From positions 885,079-949,078 of the forward strand of contig WELB01000021.1 of NCBI GenBank assembly GCA_009602725.1: DNA of 64,000 nt. The letters are read 5' to 3'. The translations under genes were made by a program, and so were the position numbers. Under the pieces are notes generated by a model, which was given only the letters and a program-made list of their open reading frames with translations, did not search any database and was not told the DNA's origin. This DNA comes from Spirogloea muscicola. Its lineage: Eukaryota; Streptophyta; Zygnematophyceae; Spirogloeales; Spirogloeaceae. How positions within the stretch are numbered: the first letter of the stretch is position 1; every line of letters begins with the position of its first letter. Shown here in pieces: positions 1-10,640 of this stretch.

Positions 1-430
1 GGGCAATGGAGCCGCCGCCGTCGCCGCCGGCGGCCGCGACGGCGGCGGCGCGAGCGGCGGGCGCGGGCACTCAACGGTCAGGAGGGGAAGTAGTGAAAGC
101 GTGGCCAGTTAGAACGACCAATTGAGTATTACGAATGAGGGAAGCAGCGTCTGCCGCGTCGCTCTGGCGCTGAGCAAAGGCATGAAAACAAACCCCCTGA
201 CGAAAGCCAGAGGCAGCCAAGGCATGGCCATGGCAGACGATAGTACCTGACCTAGACCTAACCTTGAAATCTCTTTCTGGGGGTGAGGCCAGTGCGTAGA
301 CACACCAACCGTTGGACGCTTAGGCTCTAGGCGTGGCGACGCTTTTCAGCCCTCTGCTTATTCCGTCTGCAATTGCTGACCGGAGCTTTTTGAGCGTCCA
401 TTCACAGAAGTCACAGAAGTCACTCCGCGT
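1..430. other. GC-rich left edge, no gene assigned
   Basis: The first 80 bases are a CG-trinucleotide-rich tract. An ATG at base 6 opens 39 Pro/Ala-rich codons that end at a TGA near base 123. This could be the first exon of a gene but nothing else supports it. The remainder has no recognisable domain or LINE tail and no counterpart in the right arm. Confidence 0.3.
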
Positions 431-1690
431 TCTATGCCCCTTCCAGCCGTCAGACCTTCCATCTGCGTCATTTCGTGTCTAGTTGTACATTTTTTTTGGG
501 CACCTTTTTGTGGCCTTTGGATATTGTCCATTCTTTTCTGGGCTGGCTTTGCTAGCCCCTCTCTCCTCTTTTTCTATGGGCGAGCAAGTTCTTGTCAGAC
601 CTTGTTGAAAGCGTCTTTCTCTCTCTTGTTCACTCCACTTGGGCTGGCCTCTCACAGCCACTGCCTTACTTTGAACGACCTGTTTAGGACCTATATTTCT
701 CCCTTCCTGAGTGACTCTTCTCCAGCTGCAAGTCACTCCGACCTGTGGCTGCTGACTCGGGTTACCAAGCTCCCATCCGCTGCAGTCACTTGCATAGCTG
801 TGAGGTTTTAGCGCTTTTCGGCCCTTTGGACCTTGTCCATTCTTACCGGACTAGCCTTTCACAGCCCTCGACCCCTTCAGGCCCCGCAGTCGCTGCTTAG
901 CTCGTACTTTGGCCCCTTCGAACCTTGTCAATTCTTTTCGGGCTGGCTTCTAACAGCCCTTGCCCCCATTGGGAGAACCACTTCTTCTTTGGAAGAGCGA
1001 CTCTCTTTTTTGCTTGATACTTGCTTAGCTGTGTCGCTGTGTTGCAAGCTCTAATTGCGCTGGCCTCTCACTGCAATCGCCTCACTTTGGACAAGCTGGT
1101 TCTTCTTTCCTCGCGAGAGTGCTTCTTCTCTGTTCGTGCTCGGCGTGCCCTGACTTCTGCCTCCTCTACTGGGAAGGAGTTGCTCCGCAACTCCCTAATC
1201 CTAAACCCCGCAACTCCCTTCCTGCTGCTACTTTTACTGACTTGCGGCTGCTAACTAGGGGTTACTGAGCAGGCACACGTAGTAATCCCTCCACGTTTTC
1301 CTCGGCTCCACTGGACTTTGTTCATATTATGTAGGCAGGCTTTCCGCAGCCCTCCCCCCTTGAGAAAAACAGCTCTTCCAATGTAAGGAGATGGCTGTGA
1401 GCAGCTCTCCTATTCAAGCTGCGAGTTACTCCGACCTGCGGCTGCTGACGAGGGGTTTGAGCTCCTATTTGCTGTGGTCACATGCATAGCTGTGTGCTAT
1501 GAGCACCATTCAGCCATTCGGACCTCGTCCACACTTTTTGGGCTGGCTTTTCACAGCCCTCGCCCCCTATGGACGAGCCACTTTCTTTGCACGAGCTGCT
1601 TCTCTCTACGTGCTGCTACTTCTCCAACTTGCGGCTGCTAAATTGGCGATTATTGAACAGGCACCCCTAGTGGTCTTCAAGCTTTTCTGA
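430..1690 (+). mobile_element. Array of truncated LINE 3' ends
   Basis: At least six LINE 3' ends lie head-to-tail here. Each has a pyrimidine-rich lead (CTTGTCCATTCTTTT-like), a hairpin close to GGGCTGGCTTTTCACAGCCC and a short tail. Several also keep the last codons of the ORF, read as SDLWLLTR or similar before the stop (about 735-770 and 1430-1455). Hairpins sit near 540, 645, 850, 940, 1060, 1345 and 1540. From about 690 onward the array matches 62.7-63.6 kb in reverse. The stretch around 590-690 is extra in the left arm. No copy is long enough to code. Confidence 0.75.
880..988 (+). mobile_element. 105-bp LINE-tail unit, left-arm insertion 1
   Basis: Runs from CCCCGCAGTCGCTGCTTAGC through the hairpin near 940 to GAACCACTTCTTC. 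The matching place in the right arm (about 63.37-63.41 kb) has the flanks joined without it, so it inserted after the arms separated. It is nearly identical over its whole length to the units at 2.23 and 18.56 kb, including the 5' end. Confidence 0.7.
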
Positions 1691-1789
1691 CTCGTTTGGC
1701 CTCCCTTTCCTTTCCTGCGCACCACGCGCCTTCTCGCTTTCCTCTAGCACTGTTCATGAGGCGAAGTGACGGGAGGTGAGTAGCAGTGA

Positions 1790-2180
1790 TACCCAAAAGT
1801 TCTTGCCAAAAGGGGGCTCTGGTTGTGCCAGGCCAGCCCAAAAGCGATAGACAAGGTCCGAAGGGCCGGTTAGGGCCAAACCAGACAGCTACGCAAGTGG
1901 CTTCCACGAATGGCTGCATGGGCCTCATTCATCTGATATTGGGGGTGCCTCGTGCCAGATTATGGGATGCTCCTGCGCCTTCCGGCATCTGGTATTTGCC
2001 ATCTGGTGTTCAGGCATCGATTGGCGACCTCTAAGTGTTGACCCGTGGTCACTGAGCCGGTCAACTTGCAGGGGGTGATGTACGTCATTAGATGTGCTTG
2101 CCTTTGTACTTCTGCCAGTTTGCCTTTCGGTTCTTTCAACTTTACGAAAGTTCTTCCTTCCGGCCCTTTCAGACCTTAAT
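1790..2180 (+). mobile_element. LINE fragments of a second subfamily
   Basis: A minus-strand hairpin tail (about 1790-1880) is followed on the plus strand by the end of a second LINE subfamily. The reading PSGVQASIGDL near 1990-2033 corresponds to the ORF end seen better at 17.31-17.51 kb. Its 3' tail carries the conserved run GATGTGCTTGCCTTTGTACT near 2093-2112. The reverse copy is at about 62.2-62.6 kb. Short and non-coding. Confidence 0.6.
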
Positions 2181-2227
2181 TATAGTTGGTTGGAGTGGTC
2201 CATCCTCCCCAGTTGTGCCATAGCCTC

Positions 2228-2338
2228 TTCATACCCCGTAGTCGCTGCTTAGCTCGTAGTTTGGCCCCTTCGAACCTTGTCAACTCTTTTCGGGCTGGCT
2301 TCTCACAGCCCTTGCCCCCATTGGGAGAGCCACTTCTT
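2228..2338 (+). mobile_element. 105-bp LINE-tail unit, left-arm insertion 2
   Basis: Same unit as at 880-988: starts CCCCGTAGTCGCTGCTTAGC and ends GAGCCACTTCTTTC. The right arm (about 62.17-62.22 kb) shows a shorter, continuous LINE tail at the matching position, so this copy is also specific to the left arm. Confidence 0.7.
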
Positions 2339-2339
2339 T

Positions 2340-2960
2340 CTCACAGCGACTGCCGTATAAGCTGTTTCTTTTTGGTTGCCCTGTCATACGCTGGGCCCCG
2401 CACGCCGCGACGCTTGCTGACCAACTCTTGCTGAGTACTTGGAAGTCCGCGGGACTTCCAGCTGGGTGCACACCAGGTCGTGGCGCAGCCGCTAGAGCGT
2501 GGCGACGGCGGCCCGCAAGCGCCACCGTCAAACACCACCACCCGGCCCCCCACCGCCAATTAGTCGCAAAGACCTACCTAGAGGCTGCGAAAAGCGTGCA
2601 AAACAAGGACAGTTGCTGGAGGCTTCAGCTTGGCGAGGGTGCCGCCACAGGACGGAGGCACTAAGAAGGCAGTGTGAAGGGGCTGACTTCACATCGCCCT
2701 TGTGCCACTGTTTTGCTTATTCAGCTGGCTAGGTCAAGCGCACCTTCTATTGTATTCATGAGTATTCTTGAGTGTTGTGTACCGCGACCTGTGGAGCTCG
2801 GGTAGCCAAAAGGCAAGCAGAAGCCTCGATGTTGCCCTCAACTCGCACCTTCTTCACGACTTCTCGCGAGGCCTCCACTGAGCGCCTGACCAAGTCTGGC
2901 AGATGAGCCTTCTCACAGCCTGAGATTTCCGAGTACCTAGCGCACTTTTCCAAAGGGCAA
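2340..2960. other. Conserved inter-gene stretch, no gene assigned
   Basis: GC-rich around 2400-2550 and duplicated in reverse at about 61.6-62.15 kb. All six frames are short and none shows a family I know. It may contain the promoter side of gene C, whose first plausible ATG is at 2977. Confidence 0.4.
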
Positions 2961-2976
2961 CCTCTTCAGCAGACCA

Positions 2977-5163
2977 ATGGAAACTGTAGGTAGAGCTAAC
3001 AACGACTCTGCTGACCAGCTCAATGGAACAGCGCAGACTGTAGCTAGAGCTATCATCGACTCTGCTGGCAAACTCAACGGAACAGCTTCATGAGCTGCTG
3101 GTAAGGCTGTCTGCTTTCTTCATTAAGAGAGGTTGCCCAGTCAACAAATTCATTTGCACATGCAATGCCTCCACCTTTGGCTCCTAGGCCACTTGGCAGC
3201 ACAGCTACTACTCACGCGAGCTGCCCTTCTTGTGCAGCTCGAGTCGGGGAATCAGCGGAAGCAGCAAAAGCTACCATGGTACAGATGAATGTTGCGGGCA
3301 ATGCCTTTTCCAGTGCAGCCACTCATGCTGAAGAAGTAGCATATTCGGCTCAGGTTGCTTGCACCAAGGCTGGCAATGCAAGCAATGCCATAGAAAAACT
3401 AGCCAACACAACAGCATCATTGGTGGGAGAGCTTGGACCGAGGATTAGTACGACATACGATCAAGCATCGTCAACTCTTGGTGCTGTTCAAGATTCTGTC
3501 AACTAGATCACACCACAGGCCGCCTCGACTGTGGAGACGGTCCAAAACTCTGTCCAAGACTTGACGCCCACTGCACAAAGTGCACTGCACTCGTTGAGTG
3601 CCACAAGTGAGGCAGTGAGACAAAATATTCCAGCCTTGGTGCAAAGCTGTCAGGTCATTAGTTCAGCAAGCCTGCTTTTGCTTGTTGACTTAGTGCTGCT
3701 CGCTGCATTATCGGCACGCTTGGTCTGACATACAGGCTGTGCTCATACCAAGCACAAACTGCTATATTTGAAGCAACGGAAGATCATGAATCTCACAATC
3801 TGTATGGTCCTAGCCTTGGACGAACTTTTCTATCCGCTCTATCGGTGTTTCTTGACTGATTGCTTTGTCAGTGTTTCTTGACTGTTTGCTATGTTGACTG
3901 TTTCTCTTCAGGCTGCAGCTGTAGCAACTGTTGCAGGCGCTGCAGCTTTGGCTAGAACAGCTAGGGGTCTGAAAAGAATTGCTGTGAATTCTTCAAGAAT
4001 GGTTGCTACGAAAGAGGCCAGCCCGGTCTCCCGAGCAGCTGATAGAATTTCCAACAGAGCAGGCGGTTTCTTCAAGGCTTTGAAGGATGTTCAGCATGGC
4101 TTATTCATCCCTGCCACTGAAGATGCATACTTGATGTGCTGCAACCACTTCACCAAAGAAATGCAAGAGCGTCACTTGGCCAGGTAAGTAGCAACATCTC
4201 AAGAATGGCACACTGCCACCTCACACAATGCGATCCAACCATTCGTGCTGTGCTTTCAGTACAATGCACTACCCAGCAGTCCTGGCCCGCTTCTCAAGTC
4301 TATGTGAAGGCTTTGCAGCGATCCAGTCTAGCTGACGTTCCAATATAAGCTTCAGTGACTCTTTTCTGTCATTAGGCTGGGCCATGAGACATTGAAGATA
4401 TGTATGAAAAATGTGTCATATGCTGCAGGACACCAAAGCATGCAATAGAGAAAGTCAAGGCAATGCGCGAAAGTGGTGTGCTGCTAAAAGAGAAGGAGGT
4501 TGTCTACCATCGCGATGTCATTGTTGCCACCTGTGATAAAGCCATCATTGAGATGCCAGAAAGGATGGGTCGCTTTATAATCTGTGGCAGCACTGACTTG
4601 CATGGACAGCCTTACATCCAGCTGAAGGGGATAATTTGTGACATGGACAAGCCTGGTGCACCAATGGGGAAAGTCATGAATCTAGGATGGCAACCTCAAC
4701 ATGCTGCACTGGAGATGGTCTTCAACTTGCTTACACTTGCTTACCTTGATTGCAATTGCCATGCACACGTGTAGAACTTTGGATCAGGTGAACGTATCAG
4801 TCTGCTCGTGCCAAGAACGTAGAGATGAAGAAATCTAAACTCAAGGAACATATCTCGACCTGACCGTCCAATATCGGTTTGTCATACTCTCGTGAAGGGA
4901 GCATTGTGGTCTGCAGCTGGAGGTGTACTTGGAGGTGCCTCGCAAGCAGTTTCTATGAAGTTGTTGGGCACAGGGTTGATCAAGCTTGCACTTAGATCCT
5001 GCCTTGGTAGTGTAAATTCCAGGATATTGTAATAACAACCACAACTGTGTTGGAGGGATTTACTTTCTGGGCGTGCAAGCAGTACAAGGTGCCAAAAGAC
5101 AAGCAGGTGGAGAGAGGGCTGTTCCATGGCGGCAATCCTTTACCAGTATGCGAAGCAAGTTGA
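2977..5163 (+). pseudogene. Gene C, left copy: helical membrane-protein family, broken
   Basis: Function not recognised. The 5' part has short repeats (TVxRAxxDSAxxLNGTA, about 2980-3095). After an acceptor near 3237 comes a long helical segment, then a hydrophobic stretch (LLLLVDLVLLAALSA, about 3663-3720). Further exons are 3912-4183 (acceptor TTCAG, donor GTAAGT) and 4429-about 4720. Their joint restores one codon (LAR/TPKHAIEK). A last exon near 4917-5163 encodes GGVLGGASQAVSMKL. Lesions seen: an in-frame TAG at 3504-3506 in a helical repeat where the frame otherwise continues, and an indel near 5010-5030 relative to the right copy. The motif PATEDAYLMC resembles AATYDAYYAC of gene B. Exon limits after 4700 are uncertain. 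Confidence 0.6.
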
Positions 5164-5169
5164 GTGCGA

Positions 5170-6500
5170 GCTGAGCCACCAAAATTAGTAATGACTATGG
5201 TAACATAGGGAACCAGCTGGGCTGGGAACCCACTGACTCAGCCCTGTGGTCAACTAAAGTGCTTGTCTGTGTCAAGAGCGCACCAGTACATCGGGCTCAG
5301 TCATTCCGAAGCCAAAAACTCTTAATGTTACTGAGGCGAGCGAGTCTGCGTGCATGCCCTAGCTATTGCTGCTATCCACCATAGGCGCGAGCTGAGCCTG
5401 TAAAACTTTTGATTTGTCTGCCGCCATAAGCGGTGCTCGTCTGTACCCCTTGGAAAGGGAAACGGCAAGCTAAGTACCTTTGGTTGGGGAAGACAATAAT
5501 TGGCGGTGGCGACTTTCGAAGCCAATCTGGACATGCCACTTGATGTGTAGCCAGCTTTGACTAAAATTAAGTTTGGGCCCACTGGGCTGCTCGCAGCTCG
5601 TCCTCTCCCAAGCTGTCACGTCATGCATCCTGGACAATCTGGAGATACAAGGCAATAGAGCTGCTTTACATTAGGGGCGTATGGGGGTGTTGTAGATTTT
5701 CAGCAAGTTCAGGGCTTTGTCAGCCAACCTCTGGGGAGAACGCTCTAGCTGCGACCATAGTAGTCAGTTTCATCTGAGGACTAGCTGGTCGGCATTGTCA
5801 TTAAGCCGCTCGCTAGCGAGATAAATATCTGTATCTAAAGGCAAGCTTGAGAACAGAAGAAGTGACAGCACGTTCCTGCATGTGACTGGCAAACATACGA
5901 GTTCAGGAAGACGAGCCTGTACAGGACCTTGTTAAAAGTGAATGCTTTGGTGCTACAGATTGCGGAACATTGAAGCGGCATTTCTAGCTAGGCATCAGCT
6001 GCTCACCGTCCTCATGGGGTTTCCACCTGAATGCAGTGCTCTGTACGATTCCTTCCAGATGGTAGCTGGGGAGCATTAGACGCTACACTATGTGCTGGAT
6101 TGCCTGCTTCACAAAATGAAGCAAGAGAGTTGGAGGGACTAGGGTGAGTTACCAGACAGCACATCGACCAATCCAAGTGGACGCCATTCAGGAACAAGGC
6201 ATATACTAGCAAATGTTAGCGTACTACCGTCGCCAGATGACATAGTCAAAGAAGATGTCACATACCTGTGATGAAGACTGCCACTCTCTACATTTCCATC
6301 TTCCTACTCCACCTGAATCCTGGGCTGAAGCCATGACTCACATACTCATACCGAGCAGGTGATCTACCAAAGCAGTGGAATGCACGAGGCCACATGATCT
6401 TTGGACACGAGACAAGCCCACCTTTGCCCATCCTAGGGTGTTCGACTTCTGTGGGTGGATGAGCAATCCAAGTGGATTACAACACAACTTGCAACATAAG
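5170..6500. other. Intergenic stretch shared by both arms
   Basis: No recognised domain. The reverse match is about 58.85-60.15 kb. One short reading on the minus strand at 6012-6212 (66 aa, containing NSLASFCEAGNPAHS) is kept open in both arms with conservative changes, so it could be an exon of gene E, but I cannot place its splice sites. Confidence 0.35.
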
Positions 6501-6520
6501 CTCGTCGGTGTTATGGTAGA

Positions 6521-7044
6521 TTACAGTAAGCAAGTAAAGAGACCTTGTTTGATCTTGAGGTAAGGAATATAGGTATACAGCAAATATGCAGTTTTTGGAC
6601 GGAAAGGAGGTCCAGATGACTCCGCCTGTCTCCTCAGGCCTTCAAGATAGTAGGTGACGTACAATAGTGGCCTGCACCTGACGAATCTAAGCTTGTAGTT
6701 AATGAGGAGGCAGGAGATGAGACTGGCGACTGAGTCGAGTGAAGTGCAAGGAGTTGACAAATGAGGCTGCTGCATTAGTGAGAGACAGGCCGAAAAGCTG
6801 AAGGGGAGGTAGCCAGGTTATATACGCCAGATTTGAGAGAAGCTAGTGCTCTTGCCAATGCAATTGTTCTTGAGCCTTTCAGCATGTAATAAGCCATGAG
6901 CAGTGCTGATGCTACGAAGCAGGCTGCTATCCCCAAGAACTCACACAGTGAAAGGAGAAATGCTGATCCATGCTGGCTATGGATGAGTGTCACCTTTTCC
7001 CACCCGTTCACTGGCAGGGTAATACTGAAACTTGTCAGATCCAT
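6521..7044 (-). CDS. Gene E, left copy: hypothetical membrane protein
   Basis: Not recognised. The ATG at 7042-7044 begins MDLTSFS. About 34 residues later comes a hydrophobic segment (LGIAACFVASALLMAYY) followed by basic residues (MLKGSR), as in a single membrane span. A second conserved block at 6521-6775 on the same strand contains SLISCLLINYKLRFVRC and VTYYLEGLRRQ, and probably belongs to another exon. The whole is duplicated at 58.3-58.8 kb. There the reading has a stop soon after the start, so the left copy is the better one. A TATA-like CATAAAAG lies just upstream of the ATG in both arms. Exon joints not resolved. Confidence 0.4.
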
Positions 7045-7159
7045 CCCGCTCCTGCATGGCTCCCTTTTATGGACGGGCAGATCAGAACGCCCAAGAGCAC
7101 GGCTACGCAAGAAAAGTTGGAAGGCAGTGTGTCGGCTAAAACCATGACCAAGCAAAGAA

Positions 7160-8150
7160 GTCCACAGGCGTCAGACGGTGGATGAGGAAATCACTCGCCC
7201 CCACACACTCACGTTGTCCCCTTTACAGCCTCCCTGCCCTTCCGGCCTCAAGTACACCAATTTTATATCTGTGATGAGTAATTATCAAGTATCTGCCATC
7301 ACCGGCGTACACCCACGGCCCTACACCGACCATCTACCCTTGGTGTACTGCCACCGGAAGCTGTATCAGTAATTTGTTGATGAAACTCATGAAGGCGTCG
7401 TTCCTGCACAGTGTCCTCTAGACCACTGGAATTGTGAATATACACCTGAAGTGCTGCTGTCTGTAATATCTGGCAGTGGCCCGACCAATCTTGCTTAGTA
7501 GCCTCCACAGCCACAACCGGGATCATGTCCTGGCAGAACTATGTCAGCTAGTAGCTATTGCGTCTCTCGATTACAACCAGAGTACACAACAAGAAGGCCG
7601 AAGTACTCAGATTTGTCACATCTTAGAAATTATTATGCACACCTTGCTGGAGGTGCTACTCGTCATTGAGTGACATCAGGCAGCTCAGACCGAACAGGTC
7701 AGATGTGATGAATGAACTGACACGCTGTAAAGCGTGAAGTGCAATTATCTGCACGAAAAGGTGGAAGGTTGGACGTGCATCTCATGGATATCAGGGTTGG
7801 TAATTTAAGAGTATCTCTGAGGCGCTTCAAAGTGCCTCAGGAAAAAATGTCTGGTAGATTAATGCTCTTGCGGAGGGAAGCGAAAGCCCGTGTGCACATA
7901 ACACAGAAAGTGCAGCAACATCGTTGCATGGAAGTAATTATTCGATGGAGCTCGAATACTTCCAAAGCAGAGTCTGGACATTGGAATACTTCCAAAGCAG
8001 AGTCTGGACATTGGTAGCATCTCAAAACTCCACCAGGCCTAGTCTTTATACCAGTCACCAAGCTAGAATGCACATGCGAATGTATACTAGAACCACCCTG
8101 TATGCCATTGACATCCTTGCTCATGATCCTTGAACCTCTTGAACCATAGG
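7160..8150. other. Stretch between gene E and WRKY
   Basis: Shared by both arms. A minus-strand reading at 7299-7526 (containing ALQVYIHNSSGLEDTVQER) stays open in both copies with few changes. It may be an exon or chance conservation of young duplicates. Nothing else was identified apart from the 30-bp tandem repeat listed separately. Confidence 0.3.
7954..8013. repeat. 30-bp tandem repeat, two units
   Basis: Two identical 30-bp units (7954-7983 and 7984-8013, core TCCAAAGCAGAGTCTGGACA), 138 bp beyond the WRKY stop codon and so probably in or near its 3' untranslated region. Both units are also present in the right arm at 57336-57395, with slight differences, so the repeat predates the duplication. 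Confidence 0.9.
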
Positions 8151-10087
8151 TCAGCTCCACATATTGTCGAAGTCTGAGAGACCTAGCGGTGCAAAGCCAT
8201 TTCCTGGTTCTGCTGTTTCTCCATAAGGCAGACGCCAGTGACCTTGCGAGTGCAAGTTATGTGCCTTCACTGGACCTGCTTCTGACTGGGAGCTGAAGAA
8301 GGATTCGACAGCCTCAGATTCCGGGGAGAATCCCAGGGACTCGCTGGAGCTTGGTGTAGAACTGTAGTCCTCCATGTCTTCCGCCCCTGAGCCCGCTGCA
8401 GCGACATCCTCATAGCCTGCATCCTGTCCCTCGAAGATTGCTGCGATGTTCATGTTGCAATCTGCATCAGCCTTATGTGTGTACTGCTCACATGTGATCC
8501 ATGGGTCCACGGGCACACCATTTGATGCTTTTGAAGTTGCTGGTGCAGGCCCCAATATCTGAGCTCTCGTATGTGGAAGTGCGGCAGTGCTTGGTCCTCC
8601 TCTAGGTGGCGGATGAGGATCTCTTGGACCGATGTCAATGGGCGGGCCCCCATTCTGGCCGATGAGAGAGATCGTGATTGGTTTTGGAGGGGCAGCGTGG
8701 GTATGATAGCCAAGATAGGTGACAACATACACATTCTTGTCGTCCTTAGATACCTCCACTTTCTTCTTTGCCAGGCATGGCTGGTCAGAGTCCTCCAGGC
8801 TGCAGTGGAAGTAATTGCGAGGATTTGGGGAGCTCTTGATGGGCTTCCTGCCGTATTTGCGCCAACTCCAACCATCGTCAGGGATGTGCTTCTCGTCCAA
8901 GGGCACTTGGCTTATCACGTGTATCTCCTTAGTGGGCACCTTTGGTCTGCAAAAGTTGGATGTTGAAGGTGTTAGTACACATGTAGATTGCGAAGTTGCC
9001 ACAGCTAGCCGCTCACACGCCGTGCCAGCAATTTGAGATGACGTCCAAATTCGATACAATGAGACTGTTGTCGTGTCGATGTTGATGAGCTCAGATTTCT
9101 CGTGGTGAGCAAGCTCATGCAATGTGGCTCATTGCAATTGACCACACCCAAATGCATGTAGCACTCACTTTCTTAGAGATTGGCGACTGCCATCTCTCCT
9201 GTCGCCATTGGAGCATCTGGTCCGCTTGGCTCCGCCACGTTTGTCAGCATACTGGTTGAGAACAACAGCTCCCTCGTCGCAGTGTGATTCATTCGTCGCC
9301 CTATCGGCACTGGCTTGCAAGCAGACATCCTCCTCCATCTTCACGGGTAGCAGGGCTGAGTATCCAGCGAGGTGAGACGTGCTCTTCTCACTGGAGGTTG
9401 TCGATGCAGACATTGGGCTCGGGGGTGCCGTATGCGGGCAAAGGGAGAAAGGTCCTTGGCTGCTGCATGCTCCCAGATGGACCACTCGATCAAGGGCGAG
9501 AGAGGGAGAAGAAGCATGTGGACTGGCTACTTCCAAATGGCCTGCAAGGACACAGAACTCCAGTAACTGCTCTTGGGCTTGCAGCAATGTGGCCGTGAGA
9601 TCCGCAAGCTGCCTCTGCCCAGTGCTTGTTGTACACGTGGCTGCTGATGCCCCGAACTTTCTGCAACAAGTAGGAAGGCACGAAGTATTGAAGGATCCGC
9701 GAGCGCCAGACGTTGGAGCAGCTTCATCACACAATGTAGCACACTCAAGCACAGCAAGGTTCCAGGTAGCAACTGAGCAGATGGGCGGGTAGGATCAAGC
9801 AGCCGTGTGGAAGGCTTTACAAAAAGACTCGCTACTGCGAAGGGCGGTCTTGTGTCTGAGCGCCGAGAGCTGTACCCAGCTGCAGCTGCCCATGGTGCCA
9901 GCTGAGCGAGGTCGTGACACATCTCTTGCTGGCAAGCAGAGCTCCTCTGGATCCACAGCAGCTCGGCGAGAGTCGCGAGGTTGCCGACGGTGAGGCTGAG
10001 AGCGGAGGCGGCCTCCATGAGCCGGCGCGCAGCGTGAGCGTGGAGGTCCGAGCCGCCCGCGGGGCTTCCTTGGGGCAGCCGCGCCAT
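8151..10087 (-). CDS. WRKY transcription factor, left copy, intact
   Basis: A DNA-binding regulator expected to act in the nucleus on W-box (TTGAC) sites. Three exons fit together exactly: 10087-9876, 9660-9169 and 8946-8151, giving 1500 nt and 499 residues. Donors are GTACAG and GTGAGT, acceptors TTGCAG and TTTGCAG, and a TACTAAC branch site lies 24 nt before exon 3. Residues 1-110 are helical (LATLAELLWIQ; QLADLTATLLQAQEQLLEF). A basic stretch (KRGGAKRTR) before the domain may be a nuclear signal. The WRKY domain is at about 258-320 with WRKYGRK (263-269) instead of WRKYGQK. Zinc ligands are C283, C292, H316 and H318, spacing C-X8-C-X23-H-X-H. The tail is acidic and Ser-rich, like an activation region. 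Family assignment is firm; the subgroup (IIe-like) is inferred. Confidence 0.9.
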
Positions 10088-10425
10088 TGGGAAGACGGCG
10101 CAAGGGCTTGGGAGTGGCGGGGGCGCTCGCTTAGCAGGGGCTGGGCCTTCCGCGACGAGGAGCAGCGGCCGGGGAGCCGTCGCGGCGGTAGGTGGGCAAT
10201 GCGGGCTTGTGCTGCGAGACGGGGCCCCGCGGCGCTTATATGGGCGCGGCGGCGGCGGCGGCGGCGGCCCGCGCCGGAGTCCGCCCGCCCGGCCGGGCTC
10301 CGCCACTCCGCCACCGCCACTACCGTTTACACGTATCTTGGACTCCGCCCTCGTGGGCGGGGGGGCCCGGCCGGGCGGGGCCCGCCACCAAGGTCAACGC
10401 CCGGCTGGCCGGCCGCCACGTGGCG
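10087..10425 (-). promoter_or_regulatory. WRKY promoter, left copy
   Basis: On the minus strand a TATA box (TATAAG, 10235-10240) lies about 150 bp before the ATG at 10087, which predicts transcription from about 10205. Further upstream are a W-box (TTGACC, 10392-10397) and a G-box (CACGTG, 10417-10422) in very GC-rich DNA. The TATA box and G-box are kept in the right arm at matching places. The W-box is TTGACC only here and is CTGACC in the right arm. Binding of the protein to its own W-box would be typical of WRKY genes but is inference. Confidence 0.65.
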
Positions 10426-10594
10426 CTGGCTCAGCTTCCCGCCACTCTGCTGTGCGCGAAACCTGGCCGGCTTCCCGGCAGCCTCCAGTAGGCGTCGGGA
10501 TTGCCAGTTCTTGCTCTGCGCAGACAGCAGCCCATCCTCGAGACGCGAACGCTTGCGTGGAAGAGAAGAAACGCTTTTCCAGTTTAGGGCGCTG

Positions 10595-10640
10595 GCTGTG
10601 ATTAGCCAGCCCATAAAAGAAGGAACAAAGTGCGTCAAAT
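10595..10640 (-). mobile_element. LINE hairpin tail upstream of WRKY
   Basis: A short LINE tail (GGGCTGGCTAATCACAGCCA on the minus strand) lies about 530 bp upstream of the WRKY start. It is present at the matching position in the right arm (54735-54780), so it inserted before the duplication. Confidence 0.6.

Noticed and set aside
1-126. Pro/Ala-rich first-exon candidate (ATG at base 6)
   Set aside because: GC-rich trinucleotide runs open easily by chance, and no splice partner or homologue was seen.
7954-8013. CRISPR-like direct repeat
   Set aside because: Two abutting units with no spacers, in a eukaryotic sequence.
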